From assembly GCA_029287815.1 (NCBI GenBank), contig JARFQK010000177.1, positions 1 to 11,766 on the forward strand: a DNA stretch of 11,766 bases. The letters are read 5' to 3'. Position 1 is the stretch's first letter. Each line of letters starts with the position of its first letter. Positions 5,560 to 11,766 of this stretch are shown here, in pieces. The translations under genes were made by a program, and so were the position numbers. Under the pieces are notes generated by a model. It saw only the letters and a list, made by a program, of their open reading frames with translations, searched no databases and was not told where the DNA came from. The stretch comes from Gammaproteobacteria bacterium (GTDB lineage: Bacteria; Pseudomonadota; Gammaproteobacteria; SZUA-229).

Positions 5560-7766
5560 ACATCGCTGCCTCGGGCGATCGCCCGCAGGCCCAAAAACAT
5601 GGGCATGGACCGACACCGGTCATCGCGGTTATTGGTAATCCCAATATCGGCAAAAGCACGCTCTTCAACCAGCTTACCGGCCTGCGTCAAAAAATCGCCA
5701 ATTTCCCAGGCGTCACGGTAGAAAAGCACGTTGGTACGGTCACTCTGACCAGTGGCGACGCGAACATTGTCGATCTGCCTGGTACCTATTCCCTCTCCGC
5801 GAATTCACCTGACGAGATGATTGTTGCGGATGTGCTCTATGGTCAGGTAGAGGATACTGAAATACCGGATATGGTGCTGGTTGTCGTCGATGCCTCAACA
5901 TTGCGGCGTAACCTGTTTCTGGTTAGCCAGGTGATCGAAGCCGGACTGCCAACCGTGGTGGCATTGAACATGGTCGATGTGGCTGAGGCGAATGGAATCA
6001 ATATCGATGTCGAGCGGCTCGGAGCGGAGCTGGGTGTCCGGGTGATTCCGGTCAATGCGGCAAGAGGGCAGGGCATCGACGCAGTGAAGGGTGCAATGGT
6101 CGACGCCTTGCAGCAACCCCACCTGTCATCATTGAATGTCCTGCCCGATGTCAGAAAGGCGTCGGCTGAACTCGCCAGAGAACTCCGCGATGCCGGCAAT
6201 CATGTCGAGGATTATGAAGTTGAACGCGCACTCGTCGATGCGGGCGGGTACGCTGAACAACGACTGCAGCGGGCATGCACGACAGATATCATCCCACAGC
6301 TGGAGGCCGTACGCGAGCGCCTTAGCCCGGACAGGCCGCTTGGTGCCAGTGAAGCGCACCGGCGATATGCGTGGATCAATGCGCTCGCAGACGAAGTCGA
6401 AACAAGCGCTGTCAAGACTGGTGTAAGCCTGACAGAACGCCTTGATGCCGTGGTGAGCCACCCGCTAGCGGGCAGCGTTCTGTTTGTACTGGTCATGGCC
6501 ATCGTCTTTCAGTCCGTTTTTGCATGGGCGACACCGCTCATGGACAGCATCGATGCCGTGGCCGGGGCACTCAGCGACCGTCTCAACGCAAGTTTGCCGG
6601 AGGGCGCACTGACGAGTCTGCTGGTCGATGGTGTCATTGCCGGTGTGGGCAGCGTGGTGATCTTTCTGCCGCAGATCCTTATCCTGTTCGCATTCATTAT
6701 TGTGCTCGAGGATTCCGGGTACATGGCCCGTGCAGCCTTCATGATGGACCGGGTAATGCGCGCCTGTGGGCTTTCCGGCACGTCTTTTGTCCCTATGTTG
6801 TCGAGTTTTGCCTGTGCAGTGCCGGGTATCATGGCAACCCGCATCATCCCGAACCGCCGTGACCGCATTGCAACGATCCTGGCGGCGCCGTTCATGACCT
6901 GTTCCGCGCGCCTGCCGGTGTATGCGCTGCTGATTTCAGCTTTCGTACCGCAACAGACCTACCTGGCCGGGATTATCAACCTGCAGGGGATGGTATTATT
7001 CGGCCTCTATCTGCTCGGAATCGTTGGCGGCGTGACGACAGCGTGGTTGTTCAAGCGCACGGCACTGAGAGGCCCCACGCCGTCATTCCTGATGGAGCTA
7101 CCCCCTTATCGATTGCCCAATCTCAAATCGTTGTTGATCAGACTATGGGAACGTGCCCGAATTTTCCTGGTTCGTGCCGGTACGGTGATTTTCAGTGTTG
7201 CGGTGATTATCTGGGCACTGGTTTATTTTCCGCACCCGCAGTCGATACAGGATGAATTCGACATGAAGCGCGAGATCGCCGCGCTCAAGTACGACGGGGA
7301 AGTTCTGGCGCAGCGCTTGAATGACCTCGATAATCAGCAGGCAGCGGCATATCTCGAGCAAAGCTACCTCGGCCGTATCGGCAAGACCATCGAGCCGATT
7401 TTCAGGCCACTGGGCTGGGACTGGAAAGTATCTTCGGCTGTGGTGGCTTCGTTCCCGGCACGTGAGGTGGTAATTGCTGTGATGGGAACCATCTATGCAG
7501 TGGGCGGTGAGGTCGACGAAGAGAGTGCAGGCCTGCGCAAGCGCATAACGGCAGCGACTTGGCCTGATGGCAGCAAAGTGTTTACGCTGCCGATGGTCAT
7601 CGGCCTGCTTGTTTTCTATGCCTTCTGTTTGCAGTGTGTAGCCACGGTGGCCGCCATCGGACGGGAAACCGACAGCTGGCGTTGGCCCGTTATCGCGTGG
7701 GTATACATGACGGCACTTGGTTATGCCGGTGCCTTTCTCGTTGTGCAGCTTGGAAGCGCCGGGTAA
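5556..7766 (+). CDS. feoB: Ferrous iron permease FeoB
   Basis: FeoB is the inner-membrane Fe2+ transporter with a fused G domain. The 736-aa length is usual. The N-terminal GTPase shows G1 GNPNIGKST (27-35), switch I Thr54 in NFPGVTVE, G3 DLPG (73-76) and G4 NMVD (138-141); a VNAARGQG stretch near 165 is the G5 region. A GDI-like helical segment follows. The membrane part begins near residue 305 and has two Gate domains, the first with EDSGYMARAAFMMD and SFACAVPGIMATR, the second with FPAREVVIAVMGTIYAVGG. About residues 570-610 form a charged soluble loop. The start is GTG at 5556-5558, overlapping the feoA stop by 4 nt. A short His/Gly run (HGHG, 15-18) precedes the G domain. No inactivating change was seen. 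Confidence 0.97.
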   Translation: MNIAASGDRPQAQKHGHGPTPVIAVIGNPNIGKSTLFNQLTGLRQKIANFPGVTVEKHVGTVTLTSGDANIVDLPGTYSLSANSPDEMIVADVLYGQVEDTEIPDMVLVVVDASTLRRNLFLVSQVIEAGLPTVVALNMVDVAEANGINIDVERLGAELGVRVIPVNAARGQGIDAVKGAMVDALQQPHLSSLNVLPDVRKASAELARELRDAGNHVEDYEVERALVDAGGYAEQRLQRACTTDIIPQLEAVRERLSPDRPLGASEAHRRYAWINALADEVETSAVKTGVSLTERLDAVVSHPLAGSVLFVLVMAIVFQSVFAWATPLMDSIDAVAGALSDRLNASLPEGALTSLLVDGVIAGVGSVVIFLPQILILFAFIIVLEDSGYMARAAFMMDRVMRACGLSGTSFVPMLSSFACAVPGIMATRIIPNRRDRIATILAAPFMTCSARLPVYALLISAFVPQQTYLAGIINLQGMVLFGLYLLGIVGGVTTAWLFKRTALRGPTPSFLMELPPYRLPNLKSLLIRLWERARIFLVRAGTVIFSVAVIIWALVYFPHPQSIQDEFDMKREIAALKYDGEVLAQRLNDLDNQQAAAYLEQSYLGRIGKTIEPIFRPLGWDWKVSSAVVASFPAREVVIAVMGTIYAVGGEVDEESAGLRKRITAATWPDGSKVFTLPMVIGLLVFYAFCLQCVATVAAIGRETDSWRWPVIAWVYMTALGYAGAFLVVQLGSAG

Positions 7767-7770
7767 CGCC

Positions 7771-7929
7771 ATGGGTAAGGAGTTACAACAGCTGGCTGCA
7801 ATTGGTATCGTCGTGCTGGTTATTGTTGTAGTGACGGTGCGATTGGTATCACGGCGTCGCAGCAAAGGCAGCCAGATCACAGGTTGCACAGGCTGTCCTG
7901 AGAGCAAGAGCTGTCAGCCAAAAGACTGA
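7771..7929 (+). CDS. FeoB-associated Cys-rich small membrane protein
   Basis: This 52-aa protein follows feoB after 4 nt. It has one membrane helix (about residues 8-23, IGIVVLVIVVVTVRL), a basic RRRSK stop-transfer stretch and a Cys-rich tail with C38, C41 and C47 (GCTGCPESKSC). This is the layout of the FeoB-associated Cys-rich membrane proteins that take the FeoC position in many feo operons. Their role is not settled; the cysteines could bind iron or an Fe-S cluster. The ATG is at 7771; upstream in-frame codons overlap feoB and are less likely to be used. Confidence 0.85.
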   Translation: MGKELQQLAAIGIVVLVIVVVTVRLVSRRRSKGSQITGCTGCPESKSCQPKD

Positions 7930-7948
7930 CGGCATTACCCGGTTTCAG

Positions 7949-7972
7949 GCCTGCTCCCGGCCCGGGCTTTGT
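7949..7972 (+). terminator. Weak terminator candidate after feo operon
   Basis: GCCTG (7949-7953) can pair with CGGGC (7963-7967, one G-T pair) ahead of TTTGT; an alternative 4-bp stem CCCG/CGGG (7956-7959 / 7963-7966) competes with it. Its place, about 20 bp past the last feo gene, fits, but the stem is short and the T-run is poor. Confidence 0.35.
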
Positions 7973-8176
7973 CAACGGCTTATTGGGCCGTATTTCAGCT
8001 CGGCTATTACCCTATGTGCAAGCATGCAATCAATCGACGTCTACCAAGAATTTCGACACTCCGATATGGGTCGAACTGAGAAGTAAGGAGCCTCGCTGAT
8101 GCGAGGCGTGTCGTCCCAGCCCGACCGTCTCTTTCTTGACGCAACGCGGTCTCTTAAAAATAGCGAACAATAGATG

Positions 8177-8378
8177 TGTCAGGTCTTTCATTTTTCATCG
8201 ATCTGACGCGCGTGCACCATGAAAGTACTAGATAGTGAACACAGGTGCGTCATATTTGGAAAGAACGCACCGCTATCGCGAGGAGTGGCAGCGACGTAGA
8301 AATCTGTAGGCACCCACGCACTGCTCAAGAGATTGCTGTGTCGCTTGCGTGTCCGATTACCATGTCAAGTCTTTCATT
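8177..8378 (+). repeat. Spaced direct repeat TGTCARGTCTTTCATT
   Basis: TGTCAGGTCTTTCATT at 8177-8192 recurs as TGTCAAGTCTTTCATT at 8363-8378, 15 of 16 bases the same, 186 bp apart. Nothing obvious is shared outside the core. It could be a repeated regulatory site or the trace of a duplication; chance cannot be excluded. Confidence 0.35.
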
Positions 8379-8529
8379 GTTGACGGATACTCAGTCTATC
8401 AATCGCGTATCGGTAAATCAGAAAGCGGACCGGCAAGTAGCAAGCGGAGGTGACACAATGCGTTAACGAGAGGCCGAGCACTGTTACCGAGCCAGTTAGA
8501 ACCTATCTTTACCAATACCCTATCGGGTC

Positions 8530-8561
8530 GGGGCCAACGCAACTCATCGACGCCCCTTTTT
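8530..8561 (+). terminator. Terminator-like hairpin in gene-free region
   Basis: GGGGC (8530-8534) and GCCCC (8552-8556) form a 5-bp GC stem with a long 17-nt loop, followed directly by TTTTT (8557-8561). The loop is longer than usual, but the T-run is clean. If real, it implies a plus-strand transcript upstream in which I see no gene. Confidence 0.35.
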
Positions 8562-8899
8562 GACTGGTACGCGCAAGCCTCGCTCGCCATCGGATGAGCC
8601 CGACGTTCCACCCGCTGCGCCTGTTCCCGTAATCGTGATGTGAAATCCGGGCAACTCTCCCTACAAGAATTTACATTTCGCAGAGTAAAAGAGCTGGCAT
8701 TCGAAGCAACGTGTGAGTAAACAATAGAGGGAAGAAACGGGACTCATCTGTCCTCGCGGCGTCGCGGTTACTCCTCCTAAGCGTCAAAAATGCAGAAAAG
8801 CCAGCGAACCTGGTTCATCAATGTTGCAGTCACCTTGCAGAGCGAGCGTGAGAGCAACACATCTTTTCTTGAATCACAATCAGATTACGGTATCTACCC

Positions 8900-9847
8900 A
8901 TGAAAAACCTACTGCGAAGTGTTTTAGTATTAGCGCTGTCATCATCAATCGGTATAACAAGCGTCCATGCTGGTGGCCATCGTGGCAAACATCATGGCAT
9001 GCATCATGGCAAACCGTTCGTTGCTATCCAAGGTGCGCTTGTGGAAGTGCAAGGTGCGGTCACTTCCTTGCAGGATCAGATCGATCTTCTGGTCGCCAAG
9101 GTCGATACCGTAGAGGAACGTGTCGACGCGAACCAGGAGGCCATTGACAAATTGGTTAGTCAGAATGAGGCGCTTCGGACGCTCGTTCAGCAAAACCTGA
9201 CAGATATAGCATCAATCGAGGCCGAGATTACCGCGATTCAACAGCGTAATGTTGAGCTTCAGGCTCTGATTGAGGCAAATATTGGCGATATAGCTTCGCT
9301 GCAAGCGCAGTTTGCGGAAAATTCGGCAATGATTGCGGCATTGCAAGGCGCAATAGTCCTGGTGCAGACCGATCTGATTTCGCTGGAAACCGGTCTTCAA
9401 GAGCAGATAGACAATAACTTGAATCTAATCACTGCGCTACAGGATGAGATCGATATCATTAATCAAAACCTCGCGCTCAAACAAAATCTGATCAATGGAA
9501 TTTGTCCCAATGGTGAAGCGATGGTGGAGGTCCTCGCTGATGGCTCGGTCGTGTGCGGTTCTTTTGGCGGGGCGACGAGCGGTCAGCTGCGAAGTGTACG
9601 AACCTACAACCCTGGTGTGAGCGTGCCAGCAAATGCTGTGAGAGCTGCGCGTGCCTATTGCCCGTCCGGATACATAGCGACGAGCGCCGGCATTCTGAAC
9701 GGGTCGACTTTCAAAATTATCGATATGTCAACTGACACTGATCCAGCGCGTCAAGGCCAAGAATATGCTTTCGTGAACGCCAGGAACACGGGTTACAACG
9801 CTAACACTCTGTTGTCGGTTGCAACTTGTATCCAGCTGGCGCCATAG
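8900..9847 (+). CDS. Secreted coiled-coil protein with His-rich N-terminus (315 aa)
   Basis: I do not recognise a named family. A Sec signal peptide (about residues 1-25, ending SVHAGG) is followed at once by a His/Gly/Lys-rich stretch (HRGKHHGMHHGK, about 27-38). Residues about 42-198 are almost wholly heptad-patterned and rich in Gln, Ile, Leu, Glu and Asp, so a long coiled coil is expected; the block beginning DIASIEAE recurs as DIASLQAQ exactly 28 residues (four heptads) later. A compact C-terminal domain (about 200-315) has four cysteines, two in CPNGEAMVEVLADGSVVC and two in AYCPSG and ATCIQLAP, giving likely disulfides. The rod-plus-head layout suggests a trimeric fibre or surface protein; the His cluster may bind metal. 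There is no clear Shine-Dalgarno before the ATG. A terminator follows. Confidence 0.8.
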   Translation: MKNLLRSVLVLALSSSIGITSVHAGGHRGKHHGMHHGKPFVAIQGALVEVQGAVTSLQDQIDLLVAKVDTVEERVDANQEAIDKLVSQNEALRTLVQQNLTDIASIEAEITAIQQRNVELQALIEANIGDIASLQAQFAENSAMIAALQGAIVLVQTDLISLETGLQEQIDNNLNLITALQDEIDIINQNLALKQNLINGICPNGEAMVEVLADGSVVCGSFGGATSGQLRSVRTYNPGVSVPANAVRAARAYCPSGYIATSAGILNGSTFKIIDMSTDTDPARQGQEYAFVNARNTGYNANTLLSVATCIQLAP

Positions 9848-9860
9848 TCTAACGAATTTC

Positions 9861-9895
9861 ACAATAAGCTCCGCTTGAGGCGGGGCGTTCATTGT
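9861..9895 (+). terminator. Terminator after the coiled-coil gene
   Basis: GCTCCGC (9868-9874) pairs with GCGGGGC (9880-9886, one G-T pair) around a 5-nt loop. The outer ACAAT (9861-9865) also pairs with ATTGT (9891-9895), extending the structure. It begins 14 bp past the stop codon and is followed by GTTCATTGTT. The position fits well, the T-run is broken. Confidence 0.6.
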
Positions 9896-9923
9896 TGCGG
9901 CCCGAGCGGTGAAAATTTCATTT

Positions 9924-9942
9924 GATAATGAATATCATTTCG
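9924..9942. promoter_or_regulatory. Fur-box-like dyad
   Basis: The 19 bp match 14 of 19 positions of the Fur consensus, the first eight without a break. The core is a TGATA-N5-TATCA dyad (9923-9937). The next gene starts at 10035. Its best promoter candidate lies 56 bp further downstream, so the site is not in the classic repressing position for that gene. A DNA-bending or upstream regulatory role, or chance in an AT-rich stretch, are also possible. Confidence 0.45.
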
Positions 9943-9997
9943 GATAAGGTTAAGAAATACTTTCATCAAAAGGCTGGCTTTGTAGGCTTGGATGGCA

Positions 9998-10028
9998 TTG
10001 ACATTAAAGACGACGCCGCAAACATATT
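9998..10028 (+). promoter_or_regulatory. Candidate promoter of the 133-aa gene
   Basis: A perfect TTGACA (9998-10003) is followed after 19 bp by CATATT (10023-10028, 4 of 6). The long spacer makes it imperfect, but a start 7 nt downstream would fall on the A of the ATG at 10035, consistent with the missing Shine-Dalgarno and a leaderless message. Confidence 0.35.
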
Positions 10029-10034
10029 GATTTT

Positions 10035-10436
10035 ATGGTCCAGGAACATTATCTCCCTTACTGCCGTTTGGAACTACATGAAACTCATGCGATTGTAACG
10101 ACCAGCGAGGGCGTCAATATCGATTTCGCGGAAGTACAGGAAATCAACGCGATTCTGCAGAATTTTTACGAGGGGAAACCGTTCGGTCTAATCGCGAATC
10201 GCGAAAACCGCTATTCGATCAATCCGCTTGCGGCGAAACAATTCTTCTCCGATGAGTGTGTCGTTGCCGGAGCCGTTGTCGGCAAAAATCTTGCGACAAA
10301 AATCAACGCCGAAATCGAAAACGATATCATCGATGGCGCGCCCATCGTGTTCTTTACAGAGCTCAGCTCTGCAGTTATCTGGATAGATAACCGGGTAAAA
10401 AAAGAGCAAGACAAAGCAAGCGCTGTTCCGATCTAA
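10035..10436 (+). CDS. Conserved-looking hypothetical protein (133 aa)
   Basis: The function is unknown. There is no signal peptide or membrane helix, so it should be cytoplasmic. The alternation of strands and helices (CRLELHETHAIVTTSEGVN, then a helix VQEINAILQNF, then PFGLIANRENRYSINPLA, and near the end IVFFTELSSAVIWIDN) resembles the small alpha/beta STAS/SpoIIAA-like proteins found as stand-alone genes in several phyla. This is a resemblance in layout, not a firm assignment. The ATG lacks a Shine-Dalgarno; a TAA in frame 30 nt upstream limits the start. It converges on the M42 peptidase gene with 37 bp between the stops, and a Fur-like dyad lies about 90 bp upstream. Confidence 0.75.
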   Translation: MVQEHYLPYCRLELHETHAIVTTSEGVNIDFAEVQEINAILQNFYEGKPFGLIANRENRYSINPLAAKQFFSDECVVAGAVVGKNLATKINAEIENDIIDGAPIVFFTELSSAVIWIDNRVKKEQDKASAVPI

Positions 10437-10473
10437 AGATGTCTCACCAGATTGCCAGGTTACGGCAACCAGT

Positions 10474-11583
10474 CTAGCCCGGCATCGTCGAGAAGCCCGG
10501 TAATGGGCTAACTGCGTCGCGATCGCGCTCGTACAGCGGCGGTGACTGCATGTACAGCGCGACGAGCTGAGCCAGGGATTCCAGTGCATTCCAGTGGATA
10601 CGCTCCCAGCCGTGGGATGCATCGACACCGAACGTGGCCAGCGCCGTGCGCAGGTCATTGCCGGCTTCCACTGCGGCGGCGCTGTCGGAGCGGTAGAATC
10701 GAAATACGTCACGCTGATGCGGTATTTCGAATTCCTGGCAGATCTGCAACAGGCGGTGCGTCAGGTGGTAGTCGAACGGGCCGCTCATGTCGGCCATGCA
10801 TATCGTCACGCCGTATTCCTGAGAATTCTGCCCCGGTGCGGTGGTGCCATTATCCAGTGTCAGCATCTCAGCAATGTCGCCATGAAGAATTGCTGATGCA
10901 CCGGAACCGACTTCCTCGGAAATCGTGAACAGCGGGTGGCAGTCCAACGGCAGCTCGACGTCGGCGTCGAGAATCGCCTTGACGGCGCCGAGCAGTACAG
11001 CGACACCCGCCTTGTCGTCGAGGTGGCGCGAAACGATGAAGCCGTTCTCCATAATGTCCGGTTGCGGGTCGACCGCAATGTAGTCGCCAACGTGGATGCC
11101 AAGGCGCAGCAAGTCCTTCAGGCTGTGGCACTTTTCGTCGATACGCATCTCGATGTTGTCCCAGCTCGACGGCTGCTTATCGACTTCGGCGGCAAATGTG
11201 TGACCCGATGCCTTCAGCGGCAGCAGGGTGCCGCGAAAGGTTCCAAGATCGGCGAACAGCGTTACGCGTGCACCCTCGGCAAAACGCGCGTTCCAGTGAC
11301 CAATCGGCACGACCTCGAGACGGCCGTTGTTTTTCAGCGCCTTAACCATCACGCCCAGCGTGTCGAGATGGGCGACGACTGCACGGTCAGGGCTGCTGTG
11401 CTTCCCAGTCAGGTTCGCGCGAATCGCACCACGCCGGGTGAGCTCGAAGTCCACCCCAAGCTTCTCGAGCTGGTGGCACATGAAGTGGACGATACGGTCG
11501 GTATAGCCGCTAGGGCTCGGTATGCGCAGCAGTCTGACCAGGGTTTTCAGTACATAGGTCTGATCTATCGGCAGTTTCTGCAT
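10474..11583 (-). CDS. M42-family peptidase of the NAGGN osmolyte cluster
   Basis: The protein (369 aa) belongs to the M42 glutamyl/leucine aminopeptidase-like metallohydrolases found as the third member of the trio that makes N-acetylglutaminylglutamine amide. The family start IPSPSGYTDRIV is present at 21-32. Likely metal and catalytic residues are all there: H72 and D74 in AHLDTLG, D189 in HLDDKAG, E223-E224 in SEEVGSG, D244 and H324. The role of this peptidase in the pathway is not established; processing or turnover of the dipeptide is a guess. An AAGGA Shine-Dalgarno 6 nt before the ATG supports the start. It begins 9 nt after the stop of the NAGGN synthetase gene, so the two are co-transcribed. 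In many species this cluster responds to high salt. Confidence 0.9.
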   Translation of the reverse strand: MQKLPIDQTYVLKTLVRLLRIPSPSGYTDRIVHFMCHQLEKLGVDFELTRRGAIRANLTGKHSSPDRAVVAHLDTLGVMVKALKNNGRLEVVPIGHWNARFAEGARVTLFADLGTFRGTLLPLKASGHTFAAEVDKQPSSWDNIEMRIDEKCHSLKDLLRLGIHVGDYIAVDPQPDIMENGFIVSRHLDDKAGVAVLLGAVKAILDADVELPLDCHPLFTISEEVGSGASAILHGDIAEMLTLDNGTTAPGQNSQEYGVTICMADMSGPFDYHLTHRLLQICQEFEIPHQRDVFRFYRSDSAAAVEAGNDLRTALATFGVDASHGWERIHWNALESLAQLVALYMQSPPLYERDRDAVSPLPGFSTMPG

Positions 11584-11592
11584 GCTCCTTCC

Positions 11593-11766
11593 TTAATCGT
11601 CAGCCGGGACCGCCGTTTGTGGAAACAGCAGGTCGATGAATCTTTCCGCCGTGGGCTGAGGTTCGTGATTTGCCAGCCCAGGACGCTCATTAGCTTCTAT
11701 GATAGCGTATTCAGGCTGATCGACGGCGGGCACGATGAAATCGAGCCCGGTGACCGGAATGTCAAT
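11593..11766 (-). CDS. ngg: N-acetylglutaminylglutamine synthetase, C-terminal end (partial)
   Basis: Only the last 57 codons are in the window; the gene runs off the right edge. The reading frame gives VTGLDFIVP, YAIIEANERPGLANHEPQPT and AERFIDLLFP before a TAA at 11593-11595. This is the end of the ATP-grasp half of the NAGGN synthetase, a GNAT-ATP-grasp fusion that acetylates glutamine and joins it to a second one. The IEANERPGL segment is the metal-binding ATP-grasp motif (E-x-N). The next gene, the M42 peptidase, starts 9 nt later. The asparagine-synthase-like amidotransferase of the trio is expected beyond the edge. Confidence 0.85.
   Translation of the reverse strand: MDIPVTGLDFIVPAVDQPEYAIIEANERPGLANHEPQPTAERFIDLLFPQTAVPADD

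Larger units (their letters stand above)
7973..8899. other. Gene-free region of about 0.9 kb
   Basis: No frame here looks coding: those of about 70 codons (8245-8466 plus, 8399-8611 minus) lack ribosome sites and family resemblance. Visible structure: a perfect 7-bp hairpin GCCTCGC/GCGAGGC (8090-8096 / 8101-8107); an inverted repeat GGTGCGT/ACGCACC (8244-8250 / 8265-8271); a 16-bp direct repeat with one mismatch (8177-8192 and 8363-8378); and a terminator-like element at 8530-8561. It may hold an unrecognised small RNA, long leaders or a decayed gene. Confidence 0.4.

Noticed and set aside
8090..8107. GCCTCGC-TGAT-GCGAGGC hairpin as a terminator
   Set aside because: The stem is perfect but is followed by GTGTCGTCCC, with no T-run on either strand; left as an unexplained hairpin.
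9928..10098. A 56-codon ORF starting inside the Fur-like dyad
   Set aside because: It has no ribosome site, overlaps the better 133-aa gene in another frame and shows no recognisable pattern.
10444..10473. Bidirectional terminator between the convergent genes (TTGCC...GGCAA, or GGTT...AACC)
   Set aside because: Only 4-5 bp stems that exclude each other and no T-run; the position is right but the evidence is too thin to annotate.
1..11766. CRISPR array, complete insertion sequence, integrase or toxin-antitoxin pair
   Set aside because: No regularly spaced repeats, no transposase or integrase motifs and no typical small gene pair were found on either strand.

Overview
The window reads as chromosomal DNA of a non-enteric gammaproteobacterium, possibly marine or salt-adapted. 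Three things suggest this: a bfd-feoABC-type ferrous iron locus, genes of the N-acetylglutaminylglutamine amide (NAGGN) osmolyte cluster, and a remnant of an elongator-type tRNA-Met resembling gammaproteobacterial ones. This placement is inferred from gene content only.

Layout. (1) 1-259: intergenic DNA with a strong UUCG hairpin terminator reading out of an unseen gene on the left. (2) 260-3569, minus strand: a TetR-family regulator followed by two secreted DUF1254/DUF1214 proteins, likely one operon. The TetR promoter holds two similar 13-bp dyads in inverted orientation, one between -35 and -10 and one across the predicted transcription start and the GTG start codon. The message appears leaderless. 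(3) 3570-4390: no intact gene. It holds the 3' half of a tRNA-Met(CAT) gene with an encoded CCA, which looks like an integration or deletion scar, and a long imperfect hairpin. (4) 4391-7929: an iron region. A bacterioferritin gene (bfr) on the minus strand is broken by a frameshift, a nonsense codon and an internal deletion. It stands back-to-back with an intact bacterioferritin-associated ferredoxin gene (bfd); a Fur-box-like site and divergent promoter candidates lie between them. Downstream are feoA, feoB and a small Cys-rich membrane protein, with overlapping or nearly touching ends. (5) 7930-8899: almost 1 kb without a recognisable gene. (6) 8900-9847: a secreted coiled-coil protein with a His-rich N-terminus and a Cys-containing C-terminal domain, followed by a terminator. 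(7) 9924-10436: a Fur-box-like dyad, then a 133-aa cytoplasmic protein of unknown function. (8) 10474-11766, minus strand: the M42-family peptidase of the NAGGN cluster and, running off the right edge, the C-terminal end of the NAGGN synthetase.

How the parts work together. Bfd normally reduces bacterioferritin to release stored iron, and Feo imports Fe2+. Here the storage partner beside bfd is dead while the import operon is intact, so Bfd must serve another bacterioferritin elsewhere, or has become an orphan. The TetR-DUF1254 block and the NAGGN block look unrelated to the iron region. The most notable points are the decayed bfr next to bfd, the tRNA-Met half, and the architecture of the TetR promoter.
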